A DNA stretch of 64,000 bases, from NCBI GenBank assembly GCA_034521575.1, contig JAXHMJ010000005.1:558001-622000 (forward strand). The letters run 5' to 3'. Positions 16,821 through 26,259 of the stretch are shown piece after piece; the first letter of the stretch is position 1, and each line of letters starts with the position of its first letter. A program made the translations under genes and the position numbers. The stretch comes from a candidate division KSB1 bacterium (GTDB taxonomy: Bacteria; Zhuqueibacterota; Zhuqueibacteria; Residuimicrobiales; Krinioviventaceae). Under the pieces are notes generated by a model. That model saw only the letters and a program-made list of their open reading frames with translations. It was not told the DNA's origin and did not search any database.

Positions 16821-17798
16821 ATGGCTGGCGCGATATCTTTTTTCAAGAAAAATGTTAAAGACAAAAGCCAGTACAAAGCAAAGGTCATGTCTACCCTGGC
16901 TGCTGTTTTTATCTGGTTCCTGGTTGTCATAGGCGGAACCTATGAACACATTACCACCATACCGGTAAAATCTTCACTGGGAAGTGATGAATATATCATT
17001 ACCTCAGAATTACCGGAACGGGTCAGAGTGCGTATTCAGGGACAAGGCAGGGACTTGCTCACCTTTTTGCTGTTCAAAGATGCCTGGCTGCAGCTGAATC
17101 TCACCTGGAAGCCTGGGACCCAGGTCATAAAGCCCAACACATCCGATATTATTCTGGCACGCTCAGCCAAACGTCTGAATATCAGACAGTTGCTGCAACC
17201 GGATTCCATACTCATCTCCATAGAACCCAAAGTCACTCGTAATTTTGCAATAAAAAATCAGGCCATCATTGATCCAGTCCGGGGCTATACGATTGTAGGA
17301 ACACCGGAGATTTCACCGGCCCGGATTAAAGCGGTCGGTCCGGAATCCATGCTTTCCCGAATGGATTCCATACGAACAAGAGCAGTCACGTTCAAAGATG
17401 TCAAATATCCCATTGAAACCGAAATTGAGCTTGAAACTCCGGATCAGGATCATATCGAGCTTTTACAGAACAGAGTAACTCTAAATGCAGATATTCAGAA
17501 ACTAATGGAAAAAAGACTCTATAATATACCTGTAACAGTGAAAAATATCCCCCTGAAACACGCGCTGTGGTCATGCCGTCTCATTTATCATTGACTGTAC
17601 AAGGTGGTGTCAGACCAGGTCTTTCCGCTTGAATCCGATGATATCAACGCCTACATTACCTATACCGCGCCCCACGATACAACTTTTATAGATTATCCTG
17701 TCAGCCTTGAACCCATTGAACACATTCGTTTCCGGAATATTGATCCTGAACGGTTCAAGGTCGTTCTTGAACGTACAAATGAAACAATATCGGAATAA
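16821..17798 (+). CDS. YbbR-domain membrane-anchored protein with two frame breaks
   Basis: YbbR-like proteins have one N-terminal membrane helix and several beta-rich extracytoplasmic YbbR repeats; some regulate diadenylate cyclase. Here a TM lies near residues 25-45 (VMSTLAAVFIWFLVVIGG). YbbR repeats follow (ITTIPVKSSLGSDEYIITSE..VRVRIQGQG; PVRGYTIVGTPEISPARIKAVGP). The frame ends at TGA 17594, but the neighbouring frame reads PPETRAVVMPSHLSLTVQGG, and the original frame resumes with DQVFPLESDDINAYI to 17798. One missing C in the run at about 17549-17553 and one extra base near 17611 restore about 325 residues. No cyclase gene is adjacent; tsaD follows 4 bases later. Confidence 0.8.
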
Positions 17799-17802
17799 CA
17801 AT

Positions 17803-18795
17803 ATGCTCGTATTAGGCATCGAAACATCTTGCGACGAGACAAGCGCTGCTGTTGTCAATGACAATAAACTTTTATCCAACATCACCACCACCCAATCCAT
17901 TCATCAGGAATACGGCGGCGTGGTGCCCGAATTTGCGTCCCGGGCACATATGAAACAGCTGAGTCCGATCATCAAAATGTCGCTTGCGCAGGCGAATCTT
18001 AAACTCGACCAAATCGATGCAATCGCGGTTACACACGGTCCGGGGTTGGCAGGCGCTCTTCTCGTCGGACTTTGTACGGCAAAGGGATTGGCCGTCAGTC
18101 TGGATATTCCCTTTATCGGGATCAATCATCTGGAAGGCCATATTTTGGCGAACGCGGTTTCCGACGATCTGCCGTATCCCTTTATCTCTTTGATCGCTTC
18201 GGGCGGGCATACGATACTTATTTATGTGGAAGAACCATTTCAATATCAAATCTGCGGCCAGACAATAGATGATGCAGCCGGGGAAGCATTTGATAAAGTG
18301 GCCAAGATTTTGGAACTGGGATATCCCGGCGGACCCCATATTGAAAAAACAGCCCGCGAGGGCGACGCAAACCAATTCAATTTCCCACGCGCCCTTATGA
18401 ATGAAGACAATCTTGATTTCAGTTTCAGCGGCTTGAAGACAGCTGTATTGTACCATATGCACAAACATCCGGACTCGCAAAAAGCTGATGTCGCAGCGGC
18501 CTTTCAAAAAGCCGTCATAGATGTTCTGGTGAACAAAACACTGCGGGCCAAAGACCGTTTCAAATGCGATAATATTATCCTGGCCGGAGGTGTCATCCAC
18601 AATACCGCTCTTCGGGAAGCATTTAAAAAGGCCGGCGCAGAGCATCATTTCAATCTGATCCTTCCGGAAAAGAAATTCTGCACCGACAATGCCGCTATGA
18701 TTGCCCGGGCCGGACACATGCGTTTAACCCAAGGGTTTCAGTCCTCACTCGACCTCGACGTAAGCCCCAATCTGTCACTGAATAACAATGTTTGA
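17803..18795 (+). CDS. tsaD: tRNA N6-threonylcarbamoyladenosine synthase subunit TsaD
   Basis: Catalytic subunit that transfers the threonylcarbamoyl group to A37 of ANN-decoding tRNAs, with TsaB and TsaE (not in the window). The 330 residues show MLVLGIETSCDETSAAVV at the start, HGPGLAGALLVGL, the metal-binding NHLEGHILA (two His, residues about 108-112), ASGGHTILIYV, DDAAGEAFDKVAKILELGYPGGP, and GGVIHNTALRE with CTDNAAMIA near the end. I take ATG 17803; an open frame reaches back to 17707 but overlaps ybbR. The last 8 bases overlap the next gene. Confidence 0.96.
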   Translation: MLVLGIETSCDETSAAVVNDNKLLSNITTTQSIHQEYGGVVPEFASRAHMKQLSPIIKMSLAQANLKLDQIDAIAVTHGPGLAGALLVGLCTAKGLAVSLDIPFIGINHLEGHILANAVSDDLPYPFISLIASGGHTILIYVEEPFQYQICGQTIDDAAGEAFDKVAKILELGYPGGPHIEKTAREGDANQFNFPRALMNEDNLDFSFSGLKTAVLYHMHKHPDSQKADVAAAFQKAVIDVLVNKTLRAKDRFKCDNIILAGGVIHNTALREAFKKAGAEHHFNLILPEKKFCTDNAAMIARAGHMRLTQGFQSSLDLDVSPNLSLNNNV

Positions 18796-20935
18796 TCCTG
18801 ATATGCCGTTTTTATCCAACATGCGCCTCATTATTCCGGACCACAGATGGCTATTTTTTCTGCTGGGTCTGATCTGTATCGTTTTTGTTTTTTGGATATA
18901 CAGACGGACAAATCCGCCTGTACCCAAAACCACAAAGTTCCTGCTCATCACTCTGAAAAGCGCTGCTCTTATCCTGATTTGTCTGGTCTTGTTCCGGGCC
19001 GCAATCCTGCAATCAAAAAAACAGTCTTTTCCGCCGATTCTGGCTGTGGGGATCGACCGGTCCGCGAGTATGAGTATCACAGATCAACAGGGAAACCGCA
19101 AACAAATCGTTGAGAGCGTTCTCCGCGATACTGTGTTTCAAAACCTTGAGCCGTTTAAACTGAGCTATTTCACCTGGGCGAGTTCCGCCCGTCATATAGC
19201 TGCGGATTTGCTCGATTCTCTTGAGATGAGCCGGGACAAGACCGATATCACACAGTCGCTGCAGGATATGATAAAATTTCACAGCGACGAGCATCTGGCA
19301 GGCATACTTCTCCTGACTGACGGCAATTATACAGCAGGCGGAAATCCGGCAAGAATAGCACAATCACTGGGCGTTCCCGTTCACACCATCGCCATCGGTT
19401 CTTCTATTTCGGAATCTGACATTGCCATCACCCATGCAGATATTCCAGCATCAGCCTATCAAAATGAGCCATCATCCCTAACAATCCGATTAAAGAATAC
19501 AGGTTATGGCAATACATCCGTTCCTGTACAGCTAAAAATAAATGGTGACATTGTAAAGACCGAGACGGTTCGACTTTCTGCTTCTTCCGAAGTTGAACAT
19601 AACATGACATTTAAAGCACAGCAAACCGGTGAAGCTAAAATTGAACTTTTGGCTTTACCGCGTCAAAACGAACAAATCAGCGAAAACAATCAATACACCG
19701 GCTTTACAACCGTCTTTAAATCAAAAGTGAAAATCAGCTTACTGGCCGGCCGTGTTTCTTCAGATCTGTCTTTTATACGCCGGTATATTAATTCAGCTGA
19801 ACGCTATGATCTTTCACTGTTTATTGAAAAACCAAACGGTTCGTTTTATACCCCCTCCGAATTTGACCTGACTGAAACGGATTTGCTGTTTTTGTACGAT
19901 TTTCCGCACTCTCAAACGCGTTCCGAACATCTGGACCGTCTCGTACGTTTAATGCAGAACAAACCGATCCCGGTCTTGTTCATATCCGGTATATCTTTAA
20001 AATCTCCACTTCCACAAACGCTTGCCCAGGCCCTACCGGTAACGCAAGCACAGGTATGGCAGGAGCAGCACCCTTTAAGCATCGAACTATCTGCAGAAGC
20101 ACATGCTTTATTCAAAATGCAGCCTCCGGTTGATGATACGTTCTGGCAACAACTCCCTCCTGTTTATTCATCTCTTCAATGGGACGCCAAAACCGATGCA
20201 CGGGTGCCGGCGTTCGGTAGCACCGGTTCCGGTGCATTTCCTTTCCTTGCTCTCAAAGAGAGCGGGCGAAAATCAGCGATACTCTGCGCGCATGATCTCT
20301 GGCGATGGGATTTTCTGCTGCAAGGTTTGGGAGACACTAGAAAACCTCTAAGGCATTTGTTACTTAATCTCTTAAAATGGCTGGAAACACCGCAATCAGA
20401 TCGTGCTGTTCAGGTGCATACTGATAAAAAGACCTATCAATTTGGAGAACCGGTTAATTTTGATATCAGAGTCAAGGACCAGGCATCCCGTCCGGTCTCG
20501 GACGCAAATGTCCGCGTGATCTTTACCCATTCCGAGACCACAGATACATTAAACGCGGTCCCGGATCAAAATGGGCTGTATACCCTCACCCGCACCGTGC
20601 AATATCCGGGAGAACACACAGCCGATGTGGAGGCCTTTGTCGATGACCGTTTGCTGGGCAAGTCCACAGTGCGCTACCAGGTCGGGAATTACAATGCCGA
20701 ACTGGCAAACCTGCAGGCACAGCCGGATATATTGAAAGCATGCAGCCGACGCAGCGGCGGTATCACCGTCCCACCGGATTCATTGCAAAAATTACTACAG
20801 ATTTCAAAACCGGCAATGCTTGAAAAAGAAAAAATGCGCAAATATCAACTCTGGAACGACCGCTATCTATTGTTTGCTGCTATTGGTTTACTGGCTTTGG
20901 AATGGCTGATTCGGAAACGAAACGGAATGCTCTAA
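18788..20935 (+). CDS. Membrane protein with von Willebrand A domain
   Basis: Unnamed family, 715 residues. Two TM helices near residues 18-38 and 48-68 precede a VWA domain (about 82-230) with a metal-site motif DRSASMS, the later Thr/Asp positions (TDITQSL, LLTDGNY), and HTIAIGSSISESDI. Next come beta-sandwich CARDB-like regions (SSLTIRLKNTGYGNTSVPVQL), a central region resembling a class I glutamine-amidotransferase-like fold (TDLLFLYDFPHSQ...IPVLFISGISL, inferred), another Ig-like segment (TYQFGEPVNFDIRVKDQ), and a C-terminal TM (YLLFAAIGLLALEWLIRKR). This BatA/MoxR-neighbour-like architecture recurs in FCB genomes. The ATG overlaps the tsaD stop by 8 bases, so coupling is likely. Role unknown. 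Confidence 0.78.
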   Translation: MFDPDMPFLSNMRLIIPDHRWLFFLLGLICIVFVFWIYRRTNPPVPKTTKFLLITLKSAALILICLVLFRAAILQSKKQSFPPILAVGIDRSASMSITDQQGNRKQIVESVLRDTVFQNLEPFKLSYFTWASSARHIAADLLDSLEMSRDKTDITQSLQDMIKFHSDEHLAGILLLTDGNYTAGGNPARIAQSLGVPVHTIAIGSSISESDIAITHADIPASAYQNEPSSLTIRLKNTGYGNTSVPVQLKINGDIVKTETVRLSASSEVEHNMTFKAQQTGEAKIELLALPRQNEQISENNQYTGFTTVFKSKVKISLLAGRVSSDLSFIRRYINSAERYDLSLFIEKPNGSFYTPSEFDLTETDLLFLYDFPHSQTRSEHLDRLVRLMQNKPIPVLFISGISLKSPLPQTLAQALPVTQAQVWQEQHPLSIELSAEAHALFKMQPPVDDTFWQQLPPVYSSLQWDAKTDARVPAFGSTGSGAFPFLALKESGRKSAILCAHDLWRWDFLLQGLGDTRKPLRHLLLNLLKWLETPQSDRAVQVHTDKKTYQFGEPVNFDIRVKDQASRPVSDANVRVIFTHSETTDTLNAVPDQNGLYTLTRTVQYPGEHTADVEAFVDDRLLGKSTVRYQVGNYNAELANLQAQPDILKACSRRSGGITVPPDSLQKLLQISKPAMLEKEKMRKYQLWNDRYLLFAAIGLLALEWLIRKRNGML

Positions 20936-20976
20936 AGACAACACGTTTTGCAGCTCTCTCTGAATGAGCGTAATAA

Positions 20977-21288
20977 TCAATGATTTTCCCCCTCCCCGGA
21001 CGCCTCTATTAATTCAGCAATGGTAGCCCCCCAGCCTCCGAGGGCCGGAGGAGCATCATAATATCTGTATACTTTTTTGTGACGATCCAATTGCTGATGT
21101 GTATAATGTTTTAACCGGCTCCTGCCTTTCCCGTGAATAATTCGAACCCTGGAATATCCGAGTTCAATTGCATTCCCGATAAAATCGTCCAGCAACTCTG
21201 GAATCACGCCATAGGGTGTTCCGTGCAGATCGAGAACATCTCTGATATAAACATAATCGGGTAAATTGCTGTCATCATTTGATGACAT
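20977..21288 (-). CDS. Small Smr-domain protein
   Basis: The 103 residues are essentially one Smr domain, the nuclease-type domain found at the C-terminus of MutS2. Landmarks: VLDLHGTPYGVIPELLDDFI (DLHG box), and VRIIHGKGRSRLKHYTHQQL (the HGKGxxxLK box). Single-domain Smr proteins are thought to act on nucleic acid; the substrate here is unknown. With the kbl frame corrected, kbl ends at 21275 and overlaps this start by 14 bases, so it is the third gene of the tdh-kbl operon by translation coupling. It converges on the VWA gene with 41 bases between stops and no clear hairpin. Confidence 0.88.
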   Translation of the reverse strand: MSSNDDSNLPDYVYIRDVLDLHGTPYGVIPELLDDFIGNAIELGYSRVRIIHGKGRSRLKHYTHQQLDRHKKVYRYYDAPPALGGWGATIAELIEASGEGENH

Positions 21289-22458
21289 TCAAATCTCTGC
21301 CTATTTTGCCAAAGGCCTGAAGCGCTTTTTTAGGTGCTCATCCGTATGTGCGGCAGACACCTGAACGCGTATACGCGCCTTTCCTTTGGGTACAACCGGA
21401 TAACTGAATCCAATCACATAAATGCCCTCCTGCAAAAGCCGATCCGCCATGTCGTGAGCGAGTTTTTCATCATAGAGCATAATGGGCACTATTGGATGAG
21501 AGCCGGGTTTGATATCAAAACCCATTTCAGTTAACGTTTTCCTGAAATACGCGGTACTGGCTTCCAGCCGGTCTCTCAACTCTGTGGTATCGGAAAGCAT
21601 GTCCAGAACTTTCAGAGTGGCTCCAACCACCACGGGCGGCAGCGTATTTGAAAACAGATACGGTCTGCTTTTTTGCCGCAAGAGTTCTATCATTTCTTTG
21701 TGCCCGGACACACAGCCGCCGGAAGCCCCTCCCAGCGCTTTTCCGAATGTGGTTGTAATTAAATCAATCCGGTTCATCACATCATGATACTCATGCGTTC
21801 CCCGGCCGGTAGCGCCCATAAATCCGGTTGCGTGACTGTCATCCACCAGAACAATGGCATCATATTTTTCAGCAAGGTCACATATGCCGGGAAGATTGGC
21901 GATATCACCGTCCATAGAGAAAACACCATCTGTAGCGATCAGCCGGATATCGCAATCCGCGGCTTGTTTCAGTTTATCTTCCAGATCGTTCATATCGGAA
22001 TGTTTATATATAAAGCGCTGAGCTTTGGTAAGACGGATACCGTCGATAATTGATGCGTGATTCAACGCATCCGTCAATATGGCCGATTCTTTGGAAACAA
22101 AAGGTTCAAACACACCGCCATTGGCATCAAAACAAGCGGCATATAAAATGGTATCTTCCATCGCCAAAAAGTCGGACATTCGGGATTCTAATTTTTTATG
22201 AATATCGAGGGTGCCGCAGATAAAGCGAACGGAAGACATTCCGAATCCCCGCTGCTCCAGTGTTTTTCGTGCTGCATCAATGACATCAGGATGGCTGGCC
22301 AGTCCCAGATAGTTGTTGGCGCAGAAATTGATCACTTTGCTTTTTACAAGGATTTCAGCGCCCTGCGGACTATTGATAACGCGCTCGGCTTTGTACAATC
22401 CGGACTCCCGGATTTCGTCCAATTGCTCCTTTATTCGGGTTTTAACTGAACCGTACAT
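21275..22458 (-). CDS. kbl: 2-amino-3-ketobutyrate CoA ligase, frame broken near the C-terminus
   Basis: PLP enzyme that cleaves 2-amino-3-oxobutyrate with CoA to glycine and acetyl-CoA, the second step of threonine breakdown after Tdh. Seen: [26 protein letters not shown], and the PLP-lysine motif [13 protein letters not shown]. As written the frame stops at 21301 with RFRPLAK. Adding one base to the A run (T6 on plus, 21326-21331) gives [19 protein letters not shown] and a stop at 21275, i.e. 394 residues, matching the family length and C-terminus. I therefore extend the gene to 21275. Thirty-six bases after tdh. Confidence 0.95.
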
Positions 22459-22493
22459 GTTTACCTCCAGCAGTTAAACATTCAATTCCTGTT

Positions 22494-23513
22494 TTAAAAT
22501 TCCAGAACCACCTTACCGGATTGACCGGACAGCATGACCTCAAATCCCTGTTCAAATTCATCAAATGGAAACCGATGCGTCAGGACCGGAGAAATATCCA
22601 ATCCGCTTTGCAGCATGGTCTGCATTTTATACCAGGTTTCGAATATCTCGCGGCCATAGATGCCTTTGATCTGCAGGCCTTTGAATATAACCTGCTCCCA
22701 GTCGATTTTTGCATTTTCAGAAAGCAGTCCCAGCAGCGCGATACGTCCGCCATGATACATATTCTCCAGCATGGATTCAAAGGCACTGCCATTGCCGGAC
22801 ATTTCCAGACCGATATCAAACCCATACATGCCCAATTCATCCCGGCAGGCTTCAATACTGGTTTGATTCACATTGATTGCGCGTGTGGCCCCCATGCGTC
22901 TGGCCAGTTCCAGGCGATAATCATTCACATCCGTGATCACAATATTCCGGGCCCCGACGTGCCGGGCGATTGCCGTGCTCATGATGCCGATGGGGCCGGC
23001 GCCGGTAATCAAAACATCTTCTCCGACCAAATCAAATGATAATGTCGCGTGCGTTGCATTTCCATAGGGATCAAAAAAGGCTGCAATTTCAGACGGTATG
23101 CTGTCATGGACATGCCAGGCATTGGTCGCCGGACAAGATAAATATTCGGCAAAACAGCCGTCCCGATTCACACCGATACCAATAGCGTTCGTACACAGGT
23201 GCCGGCGTCCGGCGCGGCAGCTCCGGCAGACACCGCAAACAATGTGCCCTTCTCCGGAAATCCGTTCACCACGATGATATCCCTTGACATCTTCACCCAG
23301 CTCTACGATTTCTCCGACGAATTCATGACCAATGACCCGGGGCGTTTCAATGGTGCGCTGCGCCCAGTCATCCCATTTATAAATATGAACATCCGTACCG
23401 CATATCGCTGTTTTTAGAATTTTTACAAGTATATCCCCACTGCCAATGACAGGACGCGGAACCTGCTTCATGCGCAAACCGGGGTTTCTTTCGTCTTTTA
23501 CGAGTGCTTTCAT
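22494..23513 (-). CDS. tdh: L-threonine 3-dehydrogenase
   Basis: Zinc-dependent medium-chain dehydrogenase: oxidises L-threonine with NAD to 2-amino-3-ketobutyrate, which Kbl then cleaves. The 339 residues show the catalytic zinc site [11 protein letters not shown] plus [12 protein letters not shown], the structural-zinc lobe with four cysteines ([16 protein letters not shown]), and the NAD-binding [20 protein letters not shown] with [16 protein letters not shown] at 23513 follows GGGCTAA. First gene of the tdh-kbl-smr operon, with a palindrome 36-51 bases upstream. Confidence 0.96.
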   Translation of the reverse strand: MKALVKDERNPGLRMKQVPRPVIGSGDILVKILKTAICGTDVHIYKWDDWAQRTIETPRVIGHEFVGEIVELGEDVKGYHRGERISGEGHIVCGVCRSCRAGRRHLCTNAIGIGVNRDGCFAEYLSCPATNAWHVHDSIPSEIAAFFDPYGNATHATLSFDLVGEDVLITGAGPIGIMSTAIARHVGARNIVITDVNDYRLELARRMGATRAINVNQTSIEACRDELGMYGFDIGLEMSGNGSAFESMLENMYHGGRIALLGLLSENAKIDWEQVIFKGLQIKGIYGREIFETWYKMQTMLQSGLDISPVLTHRFPFDEFEQGFEVMLSGQSGKVVLEF

Positions 23514-23548
23514 CGTTTAGCCCTTTATGAATAACTATTCTTTTATAG

Positions 23549-23564
23549 GGATAATCAATTATCC
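23549..23564. promoter_or_regulatory. Palindrome upstream of tdh
   Basis: GGATAATCAATTATCC: two perfect 7-base arms around CA, centred 43 bases before the tdh start and 160 bases before the divergent gene at 23718. A TATAAA on the minus strand (23547-23542) lies beside it. A dimeric regulator site for threonine catabolism is plausible, but this is only inference from symmetry and position. Confidence 0.35.
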
Positions 23565-23717
23565 ATAGGATTGCAAGAAAAAATAAACTCACTTTTCAAC
23601 ACTGATTTTAACATACAAGTTTAACAAATAAATACAAAGGAATTTTTAAATTTTTAAGCAGTTTAATACAAGTACGGGCAGCATTCATCTTTTATTGCAT
23701 CAATCAAAGGTTATAAA

Positions 23718-25157
23718 ATGGCATCACCATCTCCTCAGCATGTTTTATTAACCGGCGCAACCGGTTATATCGGCGGCAGACTGCTGCAACAGCTGCAGCG
23801 CCGTAAAATCAAGCTATCCTGCCTGGCGCGCCAGCCGGAAAATCTACTGTCCCGCCACCCCAATGCACACGTTATAAAAGGCGATGTCCTGGAACCGGAA
23901 TCATTGCTGCAGGCGCTCAGCGGAGTAGATACAGCGTATTATCTGGTGCATTCCATGGGCGCCAAAAAAGATTTTGAACGCCTGGATGCGCAGGCAGCGG
24001 AAAATTTCGGACAAGCAGCGCAATCTGCAGGAGTTCGGCGGATTATTTATCTGGGCGGTCTGGGAAAAGATGAGCAAAACTTGTCGCCTCACCTGCGATC
24101 CCGACAGCACGTCGGACAAGTGCTTTCCGGGTATGTTCCCGTCGTTGAGCTGCGCACGTCCATTGTAATCGGTTCCGGCAGTCTTTCTTTTGAAATGATA
24201 CGCTCACTCACGGAACGGCTCCCCCTGATGATTACACCGCGCTGGGTGCATGTCAAAACTCAGCCAATTGCGATTTCTGATCTTTTGGAATATCTGATAC
24301 AGGCCCTGTATCTGCCACCGGCATGCAGCGGAATCTTTGAAATCGGCGGCGCGGATCAGGTGTCGTATGGGGATTTGATGTGGGAATATGCACAGCAGCG
24401 CGGATTAAAACGCTACAAGATACCGGTGCCGGTGATCACCCCGCATCTATCCAGTCTTTGGCTGGGACTGGTGACGCCGGTTTATGCGCGTATCGGCCGC
24501 AAGCTGGTGGACAGCCTGAACAACCCCACTGTGATTACGGATCATACAGCAGATTCCTGGTTTGATATCGAGCCGATGGGCATGCAAAAGGCCATGTCGC
24601 TGGCACTGAAAAACGAAGAGCAGGACCTTGCTGCCACCCGTTGGTCGGATGCCCTGTCCTCGTCCGGTTCTCTGCCGGTCTGGGGCGGAATTCGATTCGG
24701 CAACCGCTTGATCGATATGCGCAGCAGGGATATCAATACAACAGCAGACAAAGCGTTTGCTCCCATCCGGCGGATCGGCGGCCGCACCGGCTGGTATTAC
24801 GCCACCTGGCTGTGGAAATTGCGCGGATTTCTGGATCTGCTCGTCGGCGGAGTGGGCGTGCGCCGCGGACGCCGGCATCCGGAAAAACTGCGCGTGGGCG
24901 ATACCGTGGACTGGTGGCGGGTTGAGGCTGTATCTGAACGGCGTTTGCTGCTGCGCGCCGAGATGAAACTTCCGGGACGCGCCTGGTTAGAGTTTAATGT
25001 CACATCTAAAGATGAAAAAACGCTCATTCAGCAAACCGCTATCTTTGATCCGATCGGACTGGGCGGACTGTTGTACTGGTACAGCGTGTATCCGCTGCAC
25101 GCTCTGGTGTTTCGGGGCATGTTGCGGGAGATTGCGAGGGCGGCGGAGCAGGAATAG
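23718..25157 (+). CDS. NAD(P)-binding SDR protein with C-terminal DUF2867
   Basis: The 479 residues join an atypical extended SDR domain to DUF2867. The N-terminal half has the nucleotide loop LLTGATGYIGGRLLQQL, VIKGDVLEPESLLQAL, AYYLVHSMG and RIIYLGGLG, like the NDUFA9/complex-I-assembly type of SDR that lacks the usual Tyr-x3-Lys. The C-terminal 150 residues (from TGWYYATWLWKLRGFLDLLVGG) match DUF2867 (LRVGDTVDWWRVEAV, QQTAIFDPIGLGGLLYWY). The function of this fused family is unknown; a lipid or quinone-related substrate has been guessed from the fold only. AAAGG is upstream of ATG 23718. Monocistronic, divergent from tdh; composition is slightly more GC-rich than its neighbours. Confidence 0.87.
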   Translation: MASPSPQHVLLTGATGYIGGRLLQQLQRRKIKLSCLARQPENLLSRHPNAHVIKGDVLEPESLLQALSGVDTAYYLVHSMGAKKDFERLDAQAAENFGQAAQSAGVRRIIYLGGLGKDEQNLSPHLRSRQHVGQVLSGYVPVVELRTSIVIGSGSLSFEMIRSLTERLPLMITPRWVHVKTQPIAISDLLEYLIQALYLPPACSGIFEIGGADQVSYGDLMWEYAQQRGLKRYKIPVPVITPHLSSLWLGLVTPVYARIGRKLVDSLNNPTVITDHTADSWFDIEPMGMQKAMSLALKNEEQDLAATRWSDALSSSGSLPVWGGIRFGNRLIDMRSRDINTTADKAFAPIRRIGGRTGWYYATWLWKLRGFLDLLVGGVGVRRGRRHPEKLRVGDTVDWWRVEAVSERRLLLRAEMKLPGRAWLEFNVTSKDEKTLIQQTAIFDPIGLGGLLYWYSVYPLHALVFRGMLREIARAAEQE

Positions 25158-25163
25158 CACTTT

Positions 25164-25286
25164 TTATTCACTTTTTTCTTGATATGCTTTAAGCAATTGC
25201 ATGATTTCGGTATGGCCCTGCAGGAATGCTATATCATAGGCTGTGAGGTTGGCGTGATCGGTGCGTTTGGCGTTGGGGGGTTGCAG
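25164..25286 (-). pseudogene. Ankyrin-repeat remnant
   Basis: The frame ending at 25164 reads PNAKRTDHANLTAYDIAFLQ followed by GHTEIMQLLKAYQEKSE, a clear last ankyrin repeat (N-L-T-A-x-D-I-A...G-H-x-E-I-x-x-L-L). There is no start, and upstream the similarity ends next to the terminator of the OmpA gene. The rest of the ankyrin gene is absent from the window, so this is a 3' fragment left by deletion or rearrangement. Confidence 0.55.
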
Positions 25287-25294
25287 ACATTTAT

Positions 25295-25327
25295 AAAAAA
25301 GCCGCACAGCAATACACCGCGCGGCTT
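25295..25327 (-). terminator. Terminator of the OmpA-family gene
   Basis: On the minus strand AAGCCGC (25327-25321) pairs with GCGGCTT (25305-25299), followed by a run of T (TTTTTT). It starts 24 bases past the OmpA stop, so it is a plausible intrinsic terminator. Confidence 0.65.
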
Positions 25328-25350
25328 GAACTTTTAAAAGTTCTACTTGT

Positions 25351-26069
25351 CTAATGGGTACGGAAAAACTCGATTCGCCGGTTCTTGGCGCGTCCTTCCG
25401 CTGTATCATTGGGGGCTATGGGTAATTTCTCCCCGTATCCGACTGCCTTTAGCCGGTCTTCCTCGACACCCTTGTCAATCAGATACTGTTTGACACTGTT
25501 TGCCCGCTGGAGCGATAATCTTTCATTCACAGCGGCGGGACCGACACTGTCCGTGAAACCGCGAATTTCTATTGTAACATCGGTATGGTCGATCAAGCCG
25601 GCCGCCACTTTATCGAGCACAGTATAGGATTCTTCTGTCAACGAAGAACTGCCGCTCTTGAAATTTACACCTTGCAAAATCAGTTGCGAGCCTTTTTCCT
25701 CCAATTGAGGCATGGGTTTTTCATCCGGACAACCGTCCTCATCCTGGTAGTTACCTTGAGTGTTAAATTCACAGGCACAAGAAAAGTACGATAAGGTGCA
25801 TCTTTATCCGGTTGCCAATTTGACCCGTCAACCACCGGCTTGAAACTCCCATAATTGACATCAAGACCCAACATGACAAAAGGCGAGGGTGCATAAGAAA
25901 GATTGAGACCCGCAGGAAATGCAAGTGAGGCCTGATCCACAGCGCCACCGTACGGTTTTAGCGCAGCAATGGATAGCCCCACCCCTTTGGCTTGATCCCA
26001 GGTTTGAGAAAAGGCTCGAGTCGAGAAACACAACACAAATACCAGAACCACTATCTTGTAGCTTTTCAT
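25351..26069 (-). CDS. OmpA-family outer-membrane protein, frame broken and apparently shortened
   Basis: Peptidoglycan-associated OmpA-like protein. Starts at 26069 (GGGAGG 6 bases upstream) with a signal peptide (YKIVVLVFVLCFSTRAFSQ) and the first part of a beta-barrel (KGVGLSIAALKPYGG to APYRTFLVPVN). The frame then leaves coding sense; the next frame continues NTQGNYQDEDGCPDEKP, a thrombospondin-3-like calcium repeat, then a full OmpA domain (VNFKSGSSSL, IEIRGFTDSVG, NERLSLQRANSVKQYL, VGYGEKLPI, NRRIEF). One extra T in the T3 run at about 25763 would join them. Even so the barrel is only about 90 residues, roughly half the normal size, so an internal deletion or repeat collapse is likely too. 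Confidence 0.75.
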
Positions 26070-26210
26070 GATCCGCCTCCCAAAAGTATAGTTTGAAACC
26101 GCCCCTTTAACTGCCCGGTTAACATTCAAAATCTATCTTATATTCCGATGCGAAATATGAATGCACGCGAAAAGTAAAAGACAACATATTCTTTTTATGA
26201 ATTGAAATAA

Positions 26211-26246
26211 CAGCCGGAGGGGCCTCCCCTCATTCCCGTCCGGCTG
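26211..26246 (-). terminator. Hairpin after trpA
   Basis: Arms 26211-26218 and 26239-26246 (CAGCCGGA with its exact complement), GC-rich, 14 bases past the trpA stop on the minus strand, followed by TTATTTC. An inner GAGGGG/CCCCTC pairing can compete. Likely the end of the trp transcript, though the T tract is weak. Confidence 0.55.
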
Positions 26247-26259
26247 CCTGCACCCATCT

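Noticed and set aside
17872-18717. Long open frame of 281 codons on the minus strand
   Set aside because: It is antisense to tsaD, which has full family motifs; the antisense translation has no recognisable domain and no ribosome-binding site.
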